Positions 53,261 through 61,060 of a DNA stretch of 64,000 bases are shown here, piece after piece. Source of the DNA: Microbacterium sp. W4I20 (GTDB lineage Bacteria; Actinomycetota; Actinomycetes; Actinomycetales; Microbacteriaceae); assembly GCF_030816505.1 (NCBI RefSeq), contig NZ_JAUSYB010000001.1, positions 496,001 through 560,000 on the forward strand, given 5' to 3'. Numbering within the stretch: the stretch's first letter is position 1; the number at the start of each line of letters is the position of its first letter. The translations under genes and the position numbers were made by a program. Below the pieces are notes generated by a model that ran no database searches, had not been told where the DNA came from, and was given only the letters and a program-made list of their open reading frames with translations.

Positions 53261-54375
53261 GCCGCCCCTTCGAACGAAGCGAGGTAGGCGGCGTACTCGC
53301 CGCGCTGGCGATCGAGGCCCGTGTGGGGTTCGGCGTAGACACCGTCGAAGACCGCCATCGGTGCGCGGGTCTCCATGCCGAGGCAGGCCGCGCGCATCTC
53401 CTTGGCGACGAGATCAGCCGCCGCCTGCGTCTCCGAGATGTGCTCCTCGGTCAGCTCGCCTGCGGCGCGGAGGTACTCCTCCAGTCGGGCGATCGGGTCG
53501 CGGCGGCGCCACGATTCGAGCTCGGCCTCGTCCCGGTAGCGCGTGGGGTCATCGGCGGTGGTGTGGGGACCCATGCGGTAGGTGACCGCCTCGATGTACG
53601 CCGGGCCGCGACCGGCACGCGCGTGATCGAGCGCCCAGCGCATCGCCGCCATGCAGGCGAGTACATCGTTGCCGTCCACACGAAGGCTCGGGATGCCGAA
53701 TCCGGGCGCCCGGCCGGCGATCGGATACTGCGACTGGAGGGCGACCGGCTCGGAGATCGCCCAGTGGTTGTTCTGACAGACGAAGACGACCGGAGCCTGG
53801 TACGAGGAGGCGAAGATCATGGCCTCGTTCACGTCGCCCTGGCTTGTGGCGCCGTCTCCGAAGTAGGTCACGGCGACCTCGTCGGCCCCTTCGTGACGGA
53901 TGCCGAGTGCATAGCCGACCGCGTGCAGGGTCTGCGCGCCGATGATGATCTGCAGCGGGGCGACACGGAGCGTCTCGGGATCGTGTCCTGCGCCTTCTTC
54001 GCCGCGCCACATGCGCACGTAATCTCCGGGTTCGGCGCCCCGCGCGTAGATGACCCCGGTCTCGCGGTAGCTGGGGAACACGTAGTCCTGAGGGGCGATC
54101 GCGCGGGCGGTCCCGATCTGCGTTGCCTCCTGCCCTTGGCAGGGCGCCCACAGTCCGAGCTGTCCTTGACGCTGGAGCGCGACGCCCTCGGCATCGATGC
54201 GGCGGAGGATGATCATGTCGCGATGCAGGGAGCGCAGCTGCGCCGCGTCGACGTCGGCGACGAAGGGGTCCAGCCGTGAGTTGGCGCGGCGGGAGCCGTC
54301 CGGGGCCAGGATGCGCTCGGCAAGCTCCAGATCCTGGGCGGTGTCTGCGATGGGCGTGATCTGCGGCGACATCAT
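53257..54375 (-). CDS. bkdA: Branched-chain ketoacid dehydrogenase E1 alpha subunit
   Basis: 372 aa. The thiamine diphosphate motif is TYFGDGATSQGDVNEAMIFAS (GDG, about residues 170-190) with the closing VCQNNHWAIS (NN, about 200). Before it are LGLWAPCQGQEATQIG near 73 and YRETGVIYARGAEPGDYVRMWRG near 104-126, and GPHTTADDPTRYRDEAE near 270 holds the phosphorylation-loop region. The general family also contains pyruvate dehydrogenase E1 alpha; the branched-chain role is chosen because of the neighbouring leucine operon and the Lrp regulator. It is the first gene of the bkdABC operon and starts ATG-ATG. Confidence 0.9.
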   Translation of the reverse strand: MMSPQITPIADTAQDLELAERILAPDGSRRANSRLDPFVADVDAAQLRSLHRDMIILRRIDAEGVALQRQGQLGLWAPCQGQEATQIGTARAIAPQDYVFPSYRETGVIYARGAEPGDYVRMWRGEEGAGHDPETLRVAPLQIIIGAQTLHAVGYALGIRHEGADEVAVTYFGDGATSQGDVNEAMIFASSYQAPVVFVCQNNHWAISEPVALQSQYPIAGRAPGFGIPSLRVDGNDVLACMAAMRWALDHARAGRGPAYIEAVTYRMGPHTTADDPTRYRDEAELESWRRRDPIARLEEYLRAAGELTEEHISETQAAADLVAKEMRAACLGMETRAPMAVFDGVYAEPHTGLDRQRGEYAAYLASFEGAA

Positions 54376-54456
54376 CGTCCTCCTCGTGCTCGGCGGCCCT
54401 CGTGGGGCGCTCGCGCTGACTCCGGCGTCATCACCGGCATGGTCTGAGGCTACGTC

Positions 54457-54463
54457 TGCTCAA
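54457..54463. promoter_or_regulatory. Lrp-type half-site TGCTCAA
   Basis: A single copy of the arm found in the palindrome at 54491. A further pair, GCTCAAGC (54470-54477) and GCTTGAGC (54489-54496), forms an inverted repeat with an 11-base spacer, so the regulator may bind several phased sites. Confidence 0.5.
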
Positions 54464-54490
54464 CACCTCGCTCAAGCAATTGGAAAGCGC

Positions 54491-54507
54491 TTGAGCATGT
54501 TGCTCAA
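54491..54507. promoter_or_regulatory. Lrp-type operator TTGAGCA-TGT-TGCTCAA
   Basis: A perfect inverted repeat with seven-base arms, 36 bases upstream of the regulator ATG and between it and bkdA. The 17-base length suits Lrp/AsnC boxes. Confidence 0.7.
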
Positions 54508-54542
54508 TTTTGGGGGATCCGGGCCTGCTAGGGTTTGGCACT

Positions 54543-55016
54543 ATGCCTGGACTGGACCGCATCGATCTCGAGCTGCTCGCCGCGCTCGCTGACGATCCCC
54601 GCATCACCATCGTCGCTCTCGCAGAGAATCTGAAGCTCTCGCGCAACACGATCCAAGCGCGGATGGCGCGCCTCGAGCAGACCGGGGTCTTCCTCTCCTA
54701 CGAGCGGTCGTTCTCGCCTGACGTGCTCGGCTTCCCGTTGCAGGCGTTCGTGAACATCGGCGTACGGCAGCCCGAGCTGCCCCGCATCATCAATGAGCTC
54801 GCGAGGATTCCCGAAGTCGTCCAGGCCCACGGGCTGAGCGGCTCTATCGATCTCCTGGCGCGTGTCGCCTGCCGCGATGCGCGGCACCTGTTCGATACGG
54901 ATGCCCGGATCCTCTCCATCGAGGGTGTCGAGCGCACCGAGACCTCTCTCGCCATGGGCGAGGTCATCCCGTTCCGGGTGGCAGGGCTCATCGGCCTCGC
55001 GCGACGGGAATCCTGA
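54543..55016 (+). CDS. Lrp/AsnC-family transcriptional regulator
   Basis: 157 aa. The N-terminal winged HTH is IDLELLAALADDPRITIVALAENLKLSRNTIQARMARLEQTG in pieces (residues about 5-46). The C-terminal RAM (regulation of amino-acid metabolism) domain is FPLQAFVNIGVRQPELPRII near 63 and VVQAHGLSGSIDLLARVACRD near 93-113. It is divergent from bkdABC with multiple TTGAGCA-type sites between, so it most likely senses a branched-chain amino acid or ketoacid and controls bkd expression (BkdR-like role, inferred). The ATG at 54543 is eight bases after a TAGGGT box. It overlaps the convergent hydrolase gene by 29 bases. Confidence 0.9.
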   Translation: MPGLDRIDLELLAALADDPRITIVALAENLKLSRNTIQARMARLEQTGVFLSYERSFSPDVLGFPLQAFVNIGVRQPELPRIINELARIPEVVQAHGLSGSIDLLARVACRDARHLFDTDARILSIEGVERTETSLAMGEVIPFRVAGLIGLARRES

Positions 55017-55887
55017 GGAAACGGCGCACCGCACCGGCCGCCTCGGCCGGGGTCTCGTAGTGGATCAGGTGCCCGACGTGGGCGATCTCGACCAGAACAG
55101 CATCGCTGAAGAGCGTGGCGAGGGTGCGTTCCGCCTCGATCGGCGTGATGTCGTCGCGCTCCGCCGCGACGAGCAGGGTGGGAACGTCGATGTCCGCGGC
55201 GAACTCCCGCACGTCGTGCGAGACGCTCGCCACGAAGGCGTCGCGCAGTACATTTCGATCGGAGAACCGTGAGAAGTACGTGTCGTGCTGGTCGTGGATG
55301 AAGCGTCGGAGCGCCGGATCCTTCGTCTTCGCCATCGTGATGCTCATGACACGCACGATCAGACCGTTGCGCAGCAACGCGGTTCCCAACCGCTCGGGCA
55401 GACGCGCGCCGAGGGCGTAGTACAGCACGGCGAGCCGCGTCATCAGGCCCTTGGGTCCCTCGAGTGCCGGCGCCCCGATGGGGTTCAGCAGGATCAGGCG
55501 CGGAGTCGTGAGCCCGCCGGCAACGGCCGCCGCGGTGACGATGGATCCGAACGAGTGACCCAGGATGACCGCACCCGGAGCGACTGAGGCCGCGAAGTCG
55601 GTGAGCCAGCCGGAGTACTCGTCGAGGTCGTGTGTGCGGCCGGGCAGGGGCTCCGACTCGCCGAAGCCCGGAAGGTCGGGCGCGATCACCCGAGCCTCGG
55701 GGAGGAAGGCCAGCACCGGTTCGAGCCCGTGATGCTCACCGCGAAAGCCGTGCACGGCGACGATCGTCGTCGCGGCATCCGAGGGGCCGTACTCCCAGTA
55801 CACGGTCGTCCCACCGCGCACTTCGACCTCGTGCCGTCGCACCGGCAGGCGTCGGAGACGGTCGGCGTACGGCGAGGGCGCGGTCAT
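54988..55887 (-). CDS. Alpha/beta-fold hydrolase
   Basis: 299 aa. IVAVHGFRGEHHGLEPVL near residues 42-59 is the oxyanion region. DLPGFGESEPLPGRTHDLDEYS follows near 74-95. The nucleophile elbow is GAVILGHSFGSIVTAAAV (Ser about 112). The acid is in LLVAAERDDITPIEA near 240, and the His is in IAHVGHLIHYETPAEAAG near 272. No signal peptide is seen. It resembles haloalkane-dehalogenase/esterase-like hydrolases; the substrate is unknown. Confidence 0.87.
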   Translation of the reverse strand: MTAPSPYADRLRRLPVRRHEVEVRGGTTVYWEYGPSDAATTIVAVHGFRGEHHGLEPVLAFLPEARVIAPDLPGFGESEPLPGRTHDLDEYSGWLTDFAASVAPGAVILGHSFGSIVTAAAVAGGLTTPRLILLNPIGAPALEGPKGLMTRLAVLYYALGARLPERLGTALLRNGLIVRVMSITMAKTKDPALRRFIHDQHDTYFSRFSDRNVLRDAFVASVSHDVREFAADIDVPTLLVAAERDDITPIEAERTLATLFSDAVLVEIAHVGHLIHYETPAEAAGAVRRFLRIPVARGR

Positions 55888-55941
55888 CCCCCGAGTCTAC
55901 GAGCCTCCGCTCTGCTCACCCTCAATGTCCGACGGCCGCTC

Positions 55942-55947
55942 TACCGT
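55942..55947 (+). promoter_or_regulatory. -10 element, leaderless start of the exonuclease gene
   Basis: TACCGT is six bases before the ATG at 55954, which supports that start over longer upstream frames. Confidence 0.5.
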
Positions 55948-55953
55948 GGTGTT

Positions 55954-56682
55954 ATGTCACCCGGTCCCGCGCTCCCCGCCTGGCTCACTCGCGTCGCCGT
56001 GTTCGATCTGGAGACGACCGGCGTCGACGTCACGACCGATCGAGTCGTCTCGGCGCACGTCGGTGTCCTCGACGCGGACGGCTGGGAGATCGCGGCACGT
56101 TCCTGGCTCGCCGACCCGGGTGTCCCCATCCCCGAAGGCGCGACGGCCGTGCACGGCATCACGACCGAGTTCGCCGCGGGCAACGGCCGTCCGGCTCGGG
56201 AGGTCGTCGCCGAGGTCACAGCGGCTCTGCGGTCGCTGCTCGTCCAAGGCGTACCGGTCGTCGCGTACAACGCGGCCTACGACTTCTCGCTGCTCGCGCA
56301 CGAGGCGGCGAGGCATGGCATCGAGCCGCTCGTCGATCCCTCACCTGTCATCGATCCTCTGATCATCGACAAGGCTTACGACCGCTATCGTCGCGGCAAA
56401 CGCACGCTCGAGGTCGTCGCCGAACACTACGCGGTCCCCCTCGAGGGAGCTCACGAAGCCTCGGCCGACGCGATCGCCGCAGGCCGGGTCGCTCAGGCGC
56501 TCGCCCGCCAGTTCTCGCTTCCGCCGACGCTGACCGAGCTGCACACCCGTCAGATCGGCTGGGCGAGGTCGCAGGCGGCGAGCCTGACCGAGTACTTCGT
56601 CAGCATCGGTCGACTCGAGCCCGAGGAGACGCTGGACGGCAGCTGGCCGGTGCGGCCGTCCCCGCCGACGGGTTCGCACTGA
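55954..56682 (+). CDS. DEDDh 3'-5' exonuclease (Pol III epsilon-like)
   Basis: 242 aa. ExoI motif AVFDLETTGVDVTTDRVVSA (Asp-Glu, about residues 15-34), ExoII VVAYNAAYDFSLLAHEA (Asp, about 106), and ExoIII with His-Asp in HEASADAIAAGRVAQAL (about 172). The EGATAVHGITTEFAA segment near 65 is typical of this family. The last 50 residues are an extra helical tail not found in DnaQ alone. It may act in proofreading or repair; the gene is separate from any polymerase. Confidence 0.88.
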   Translation: MSPGPALPAWLTRVAVFDLETTGVDVTTDRVVSAHVGVLDADGWEIAARSWLADPGVPIPEGATAVHGITTEFAAGNGRPAREVVAEVTAALRSLLVQGVPVVAYNAAYDFSLLAHEAARHGIEPLVDPSPVIDPLIIDKAYDRYRRGKRTLEVVAEHYAVPLEGAHEASADAIAAGRVAQALARQFSLPPTLTELHTRQIGWARSQAASLTEYFVSIGRLEPEETLDGSWPVRPSPPTGSH

Positions 56683-56765
56683 GCATCCGATCCGGCAGTG
56701 TCCGTGGCGTGGGATAGAGTCCGAAGGATGCCCGCTTTCACGCGCCGGTGAGGAGAAGTCGGTCG

Positions 56766-57725
56766 ATGCAGTTCACGTCCCGGGATGTCGCCGAGGTGCA
56801 GTCCACCTGGCAGCAGTTCGTTCCTTCTGCAGCGCTGCAGAAGATCGACCCGCATCGCTTCCGCTTCGACTGGCGATCGGCTGATCTCGGCAGCGCGACG
56901 CTCGTCCGGTACGACCTGGCCGCGCAGGTGCACTCCCTGGCCGAACCGCAGGACCAGCTCCTCGTCTGTCGCGTGGACGCGCCCGACGCCCAGGTGTGGT
57001 CGGGACGCGATGCCCTCGACGCCAAGACGCCCTGGCTCTCCGACGGCTCCCAGGTACAGGCGCGCTGGAACCAGGGTGCGCGCGTCCGTGCGCTCGTGTT
57101 CGATCTCGCCGCCGCCGAGGCGCGCGCCCAGCAGCTCATCGGCGACGACTCACTCCGACTGCGATCGACCGGGCTGTCGCCGCACTCGGCCGCCGCAGCC
57201 GAGCAGTGGGAGAAGATGTTCGACTACCTGGATTCGTCGCTCGGCGACGAGGCCGGGGACCAGCGCATCCTCGTGTCCGAGTTCGAACGTCATGCGCTGA
57301 TGACAACCCTCGCGACCTTCCCGACGTCGCTCAGTGACGCGCTTCGCCGTCCCACGCAACGTGCGGGCGCCCCCGCGACGGTGCGCCGGGCTCTCGCCTA
57401 CATCGACGAGAACGCGCACCTGCCGATCACGATCGACGATGTCGCCGTCGCTGCGTACATCTCGACTCGGGGCCTTCAGTACGCCTTCCGTCGGGCCCTC
57501 GACATCACCCCGACCGAGGCCCTCCGGCGGGCTCGTCTCGACGGCGCTCGTCGAGATCTCGAGAGCGGCGAGCATCACTCGGTGCGGGCCGTCGCCCGGC
57601 GCTGGGGCTTCGCCCACCCGTCTCGCTTCGCAGCCGCCTACCGTTCGACCTACGGTGTCGCGCCGACGGCAACCCGCGACAGTGCACAAGTGGTGACACC
57701 AGGCGAAGAGCCTGTTCGCACGTAA
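56766..57725 (+). CDS. AraC-family transcriptional regulator
   Basis: 319 aa. The N-terminal 200 residues are an effector-type domain of the AraC_binding_2 kind (SADLGSATLVRYDLAAQVHSL near 37-57). The C-terminal double HTH is LPITIDDVAVAAYISTRGLQYAFRRALDITPTEALRRARLDGARRDLES in pieces (about 218-266), then VRAVARRWGFAHPSRFAAAYRSTYGVAPT. The ATG at 56766 has GAGGAGA upstream (56749-56756). The target is unknown; the nearest downstream unit is the small-protein gene at 57876. Confidence 0.88.
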   Translation: MQFTSRDVAEVQSTWQQFVPSAALQKIDPHRFRFDWRSADLGSATLVRYDLAAQVHSLAEPQDQLLVCRVDAPDAQVWSGRDALDAKTPWLSDGSQVQARWNQGARVRALVFDLAAAEARAQQLIGDDSLRLRSTGLSPHSAAAAEQWEKMFDYLDSSLGDEAGDQRILVSEFERHALMTTLATFPTSLSDALRRPTQRAGAPATVRRALAYIDENAHLPITIDDVAVAAYISTRGLQYAFRRALDITPTEALRRARLDGARRDLESGEHHSVRAVARRWGFAHPSRFAAAYRSTYGVAPTATRDSAQVVTPGEEPVRT

Positions 57726-57757
57726 CGGCGGGTCACGCCCGAGTGAACGGCACCCTC

Positions 57758-57786
57758 TTGACGGTTGGATAGGGTTCAACTATCCC
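57758..57786 (+). promoter_or_regulatory. Promoter of the small-protein unit at 57834-58193
   Basis: TTGACG (57758-57763), a 17-base spacer and TATCCC (57781-57786). The last base of the -10 deviates from the usual T. Confidence 0.45.
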
Positions 57787-57833
57787 CCGGGGTCGCGAGT
57801 CGACCCGCTCTGCGTGTCTGCTGAGGAGCACCC

Positions 57834-57872
57834 ATGACCCACGCGTCCACCCTGCGCCGAGACTCCGTCTGA
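57834..57872 (+). CDS. 12-codon upstream ORF (possible leader peptide)
   Basis: ATG-ACC ... GTC-TGA encodes MTHASTLRRDSV. It has the best Shine-Dalgarno of the region, TGAGGAG at 57823-57829, while the following gene has none. It ends three bases before the ATG at 57876 and is in the same reading frame, so ribosomes ending here would restart on the next gene. It may serve translational coupling or attenuation; no run of rare or repeated codons for one amino acid is obvious. Confidence 0.45.
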   Translation: MTHASTLRRDSV

Positions 57873-57875
57873 CCG

Positions 57876-58193
57876 ATGGGAAGCCTGTACTACGGCGACG
57901 CTCAGGATCCGATCCAGATCGAGGATCGCGCTCTCGCACACCTCAAGGTCGTCATCGCGACGAAGCTTCGCCGCAACGAGAGCTTCACGCTGTCCTGGCG
58001 GCATCCGGAGGGCGACACCCCCGGTCGCTCCACCCTGTGGCTGCACCCGTCGATTCCGTTGCGCTTCGTGTTCCAGGAGGCGGAGACGCCGGAGTTGAGC
58101 CGGACCTGGATCGAGGACCTCGCCCATTCCGCGAACTCGAGCGGCGGGATCACCCTCGTCGAAGAGCATCTGGAAAGCGCGACGACCGTCTGA
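57876..58193 (+). CDS. Small conserved protein, Microbacteriaceae type (DUF7882-like)
   Basis: 105 aa, no known enzyme motifs. It starts MGSLYYGDAQDPIQIEDRAL, followed by HLKVVIATKLRRNESFTLSW near 27-46, then STLWLHPSIPLRFVFQE near 57-73 and TWIEDLAHSANSSGG near 81. It looks like a small beta-alpha protein. I recognise this pattern as a family of short proteins common in Microbacteriaceae genomes, sometimes mislabelled as DNA ligase; that is from memory and only moderately sure. The function is unknown. Its start codon has no Shine-Dalgarno and depends on the 12-codon ORF just upstream. Confidence 0.8.
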   Translation: MGSLYYGDAQDPIQIEDRALAHLKVVIATKLRRNESFTLSWRHPEGDTPGRSTLWLHPSIPLRFVFQEAETPELSRTWIEDLAHSANSSGGITLVEEHLESATTV

Positions 58194-58239
58194 GCGACCT
58201 CGGTCGCCCGCAGCGTGCCGTGGAGCGGTGATCGAACGG

Positions 58240-58313
58240 TAGGGCGGGCGGGACTTGAACCCGCGATCGTTGGGTTATGAGCCCACTGCCTTAACCAGCT
58301 TGGCCACCGCCCC
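58240..58313 (-). tRNA. tRNA with CAT anticodon (Met, or Ile2)
   Basis: A 74-nt cloverleaf on the minus strand. The acceptor GGGGCGG (5' end at 58313) pairs with CCGCCCT, with discriminator A at 58240. The anticodon loop CTCATAA places CAT at 58279-58277. The T arm is GCGGG-TTCAAGT-CCCGC. CCA is not encoded. CAT is used by both elongator tRNA-Met and tRNA-Ile2 (lysidine-modified); the loop fits either, so Met is the default call. Confidence 0.9.
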
Positions 58314-58343
58314 GTACGGCCTCCAGCCTAGCGGCCGGACGGG

Positions 58344-58881
58344 TCAGACCTGCGTCGCGGCGGCATGGGTCTGCAGGTGCCTCAGATAGATCTCGGCGTT
58401 GGCTATGAGGCCGGCGCGCTCCTCGTCGCTGAGCGCACGACGGACCTTCGCGGGGACACCCGCCACCAGGGATCCGTCGGGGATCTCGGTGCCGCCCAGC
58501 CACCACCGCGCCGCCGGCGATCAGGCACCCGACGCCGATGAGCGCGCCGCTGAGGATCACGGCGCCCATCCCGATCAGAGACCCGTCGCCGATCGAGCAC
58601 CCATGGACCACCGCGTTGTGTCCGATCGAGACGTGCGCGCCGACGACCACCGGGTGCCCGGCGTCCACGTGCACGGAGACGTTGTCCTGCACGTTGCTCG
58701 CCGGCCCGATGGTGATGCCCGCTGAGTCACCGCGCAGCACAGCGTTGTACCAGACACTGGCACGGGCGCCGAGGGAGACGTCGCCGACGATGCGGGCTCC
58801 CTCCGCCACGAAGGCCGATCCATCGATCGACGGGGAACTGTTCGGCAGGGCGAGAACGGATGCTCCTGAGGCGACGGTCAT
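58344..58881 (-). pseudogene. Gamma-class carbonic anhydrase-family protein, broken by one extra base
   Basis: The frame from the ATG at 58881 reads a left-handed beta-helix protein: RIVGDVSLGARASVWYNAVLRGD near 31-53, then NVQDNVSVHVD and HVSIGHNAVVHGCSIGD with the metal-binding His residues near 85-95, up to IAGGAVV. It then breaks. Removing one C of the CC at 58500-58501 restores VLGGTEIPDGSLVAGVPAK and a C-terminus ending HLQTHAAATQV with TGA at 58344-58346. The repaired protein is 178 aa, normal for the family. These proteins are trimeric metalloenzymes or relatives, with reversible CO2 hydration as the reference reaction; activity is unproven in many members. Confidence 0.85.
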
Positions 58882-58894
58882 GAGGTGAGACTAC

Positions 58895-58926
58895 CCTCAC
58901 TTCCGCGGAATCACGCGGAAGTGAGG
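58895..58926. promoter_or_regulatory. Perfect 13-bp inverted repeat between the carbonic anhydrase gene and dps
   Basis: CCTCACTTCCGCG (58895-58907) and its exact reverse complement (58914-58926) flank GAATCA. It lies 14 bases upstream of the carbonic anhydrase start and 16 bases before the dps -35 box. It may be a shared operator or an RNA hairpin in the carbonic anhydrase leader; no known consensus fits. Confidence 0.55.
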
Positions 58927-58941
58927 CCAGCCTGAGCTTGC

Positions 58942-58969
58942 TTGCGGAATGTCTGAGCGTGAGTAGCGT
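58942..58969 (+). promoter_or_regulatory. Probable dps promoter
   Basis: TTGCGG (58942-58947), a 16-base spacer and TAGCGT (58964-58969), 42 bases before the ATG. The leader contains GAGGAG at 59000-59005 as Shine-Dalgarno. Confidence 0.45.
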
Positions 58970-59011
58970 TGTCTTCACACGTACGAGAGATCCGTTCCAG
59001 AGGAGCACAAG

Positions 59012-59497
59012 ATGAGCAAGGCACAGACCATCACCACCACCGCCATCGACCCGACCGTCGCCGCAGGTGCGGCACAGTTCCTCTCCCCCGTGGTGCTCGG
59101 CCTCCAGGCCCTGACGATCAACGGCAAGCAGGCGCACTGGCACGTGCGCGGCGCGAACTTCGTCGGCGTCCACGAGCTGCTCGACACGATCGTCGCCCAC
59201 GCCGGCGACTTCGCCGACACCGCTGCGGAGCGCATCGTCGCCCTCGGCCTCCCGATCGATGCCCGTGTGAGCGCCGTGGCCGCGAAGGCCGGCGCGACCC
59301 CCGTTCCGGCCGGCTTCACGCAGTCCGACGAGCTCATCCGCGCCGTCATCTCCGACATCGATGCCATCCTCGTCGACGTCAAGGCTGCGGTTGACGGTCT
59401 GGACGAGGTCGACCTGACGAGCCAGGACGTCGCGATCGAGATCCAGCGCGGCCTCGAGAAGGACCGCTGGTTCCTGGTCTCGCACGTCGCAGCCTGA
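59012..59497 (+). CDS. dps: Dps-family DNA-protection/ferritin-like protein
   Basis: 161 aa. The ferroxidase motif KQAHWHVRGANFVGVHELLD (His and Asp, about residues 37-56) is followed by AHAGDFADTAAERIVALG (Asp-Glu, about 61-78). DVAIEIQRGLEKDRWFLVSHVA at the C-terminus completes the four-helix bundle. It forms a 12-mer that oxidises and stores iron and shields DNA under stress. The N-terminal tail is short with only one Lys, so direct DNA binding is not obvious. A single-gene unit with a strong terminator. Confidence 0.94.
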   Translation: MSKAQTITTTAIDPTVAAGAAQFLSPVVLGLQALTINGKQAHWHVRGANFVGVHELLDTIVAHAGDFADTAAERIVALGLPIDARVSAVAAKAGATPVPAGFTQSDELIRAVISDIDAILVDVKAAVDGLDEVDLTSQDVAIEIQRGLEKDRWFLVSHVAA

Positions 59498-59508
59498 TCA
59501 CGAACGTC

Positions 59509-59546
59509 GAAGGCCGGTCCTCCGCAGCAGCGGAGAACCGGCCTTC
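59509..59546. terminator. Hairpin terminator after dps
   Basis: GAAGGCCGGT (59509-59518) pairs with ACCGGCCTTC (59537-59546), and CTCCGC pairs with GCGGAG inside, with one C-A mismatch and an AGCA loop. It lies between convergent dps and the amidohydrolase gene. Confidence 0.8.
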
Positions 59547-59563
59547 GTCGTATACGCGCGGTG

Positions 59564-61060
59564 TCAGGCGCGGTGCGACACGCAGCCTCCCAGCAGCGTC
59601 GCGATGACCGGCATCGCGCGCAGCTCGCCGCCCGTGGCCGTGCGCGGGTCAAGCCCGCAGAGGACGATGTCCGCCGTCTCCCCCGGGCGCAGCGAGGACC
59701 GCACGCTCGCCTCGAAGGCCTGATCGATGGTGAGACGCTCCTCGGGATGCCATGGTGCGCGGTCATCGTCGGTCCGGGTGACGGCCGCGGAGATCGCCTG
59801 CCAGGGGTCGAGCGCCGCGACCGGCGCATCCGAACCGAACCGGAGTTCCGCCCCCGCGGCACGGAGCGACGCGAGCGGGTAGGTGATCGCGGTCTGTTCT
59901 GACCAGTGCCGTCCGACGAGGTCCCGATCGTCGAGCGCGTGCTGCGGCTGCACGCTGGCGATGACCCCCAGCCGGGCGAACCGGGCGAGGTCGGCGTGCC
60001 GGACGAGCTGCGCATGCTCGATCGTCCCGACGGCTCCGGCGACCGTGAACGCATCAAGTGCCGACGTCGTCGCGCGATCGCCGATGGCGTGCACCGCGGC
60101 GTCGAGCCCCGCTCCTGTGGCGCGCGTGAGCAGCTCGGTCAGTTCATCCGGCGGCACGGTCAGCACGCCGAAGTTCGCCGGATCGCCGGGATAGGCGTGC
60201 GAGCACGCAGCGGTCCGCGTGCCGAGCGAGCCGTCGCTGATCACCTTGAGCGGGCCGACGTGGATGAGACCTCGTGCACTCTGGGGCGCATCGGCGTCCT
60301 CGTGGACCTCTCCGGTGTGCAGCCCGGCGCCGATCGCTCGATCGAGGTCGAACGGGTACAGGGCGAACTCGACCCGGTGGGCGGCAAAACCGGCCCGCAC
60401 CCGGCGCGGCCAGGCCTCGGCGTTCCATGCCATGTCGAAGTCGACCAGGCCTGTGACGCCGCGCGCGGCTGCACGCTCTCCCGCCTCGGCGACGGCGCGG
60501 TCACCGTGCGCCGGGTCGACGGCGTTGAGGCGCCGCGAGATCTCGAACGCGTCCTTCTCACGCAGCATCCCGTCAGCACTGCGGAATCCCTCGCGGGCGA
60601 GGGCCGCCGAGTTCAACCAGACGCTGTGCACGTCGGCGTTGATCAGGTACGTCGGCACCGGGCCGGTCATGGCGTCCAGAACTCTCAGCGTCGGGAGGTC
60701 GGGCCACAGCGCATCGCGGAACCCGGCGCCCACTCGCCGTCCGTCGGGAAGAGACGGGGCGAGGCTCATCCGTTGCGCCGCTTCGCCGGCGGATGCGGCC
60801 TGGCCGAGCGGCACCCGCTCCGAGTCCAGCGCCCACTGCACAGTGTGGACATGGTTGTCCCAGAGCCCGGGAACCGCCCACGCGCCATCGCCGTCGATCA
60901 CTTCGCCGCGCGCCGGCAGCGCACCGATCGGTGCGATGTCGACGATGCGCCCGTCCGCGATGTGGATGTCGACGGGTTCGTCGTCGATGAGGAACTCCCG
61001 GCCGGGGCCGGCGATGCGCACCGCCCGCACGGTACCGATCTCTGTTCCGCGTCCGGTCAC
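59564..61060 (-). CDS. Amidohydrolase family protein (YtcJ-like, amidohydrolase 3)
   Basis: 498 aa. WAVPGLWDNHVHTVQWAL near residues 62-79 has the HxH metal motif. The middle has GLVDFDMAWNAEAWP near 188, the HVGPLKVISDGSLGTRTAAC region near 255 (metal-bridging Lys), AAVHAIGDRATTSALDAF near 313 and IEHAQLV near 336. Asp of FGSDAPVAALDPW is near 407. Substrates are small amides or esters and are not known for most members. The GTG at 61060 overlaps the stop of the PaiB-like gene (GTGA), so the two are coupled. Confidence 0.87.
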   Translation of the reverse strand: MTGRGTEIGTVRAVRIAGPGREFLIDDEPVDIHIADGRIVDIAPIGALPARGEVIDGDGAWAVPGLWDNHVHTVQWALDSERVPLGQAASAGEAAQRMSLAPSLPDGRRVGAGFRDALWPDLPTLRVLDAMTGPVPTYLINADVHSVWLNSAALAREGFRSADGMLREKDAFEISRRLNAVDPAHGDRAVAEAGERAAARGVTGLVDFDMAWNAEAWPRRVRAGFAAHRVEFALYPFDLDRAIGAGLHTGEVHEDADAPQSARGLIHVGPLKVISDGSLGTRTAACSHAYPGDPANFGVLTVPPDELTELLTRATGAGLDAAVHAIGDRATTSALDAFTVAGAVGTIEHAQLVRHADLARFARLGVIASVQPQHALDDRDLVGRHWSEQTAITYPLASLRAAGAELRFGSDAPVAALDPWQAISAAVTRTDDDRAPWHPEERLTIDQAFEASVRSSLRPGETADIVLCGLDPRTATGGELRAMPVIATLLGGCVSHRA

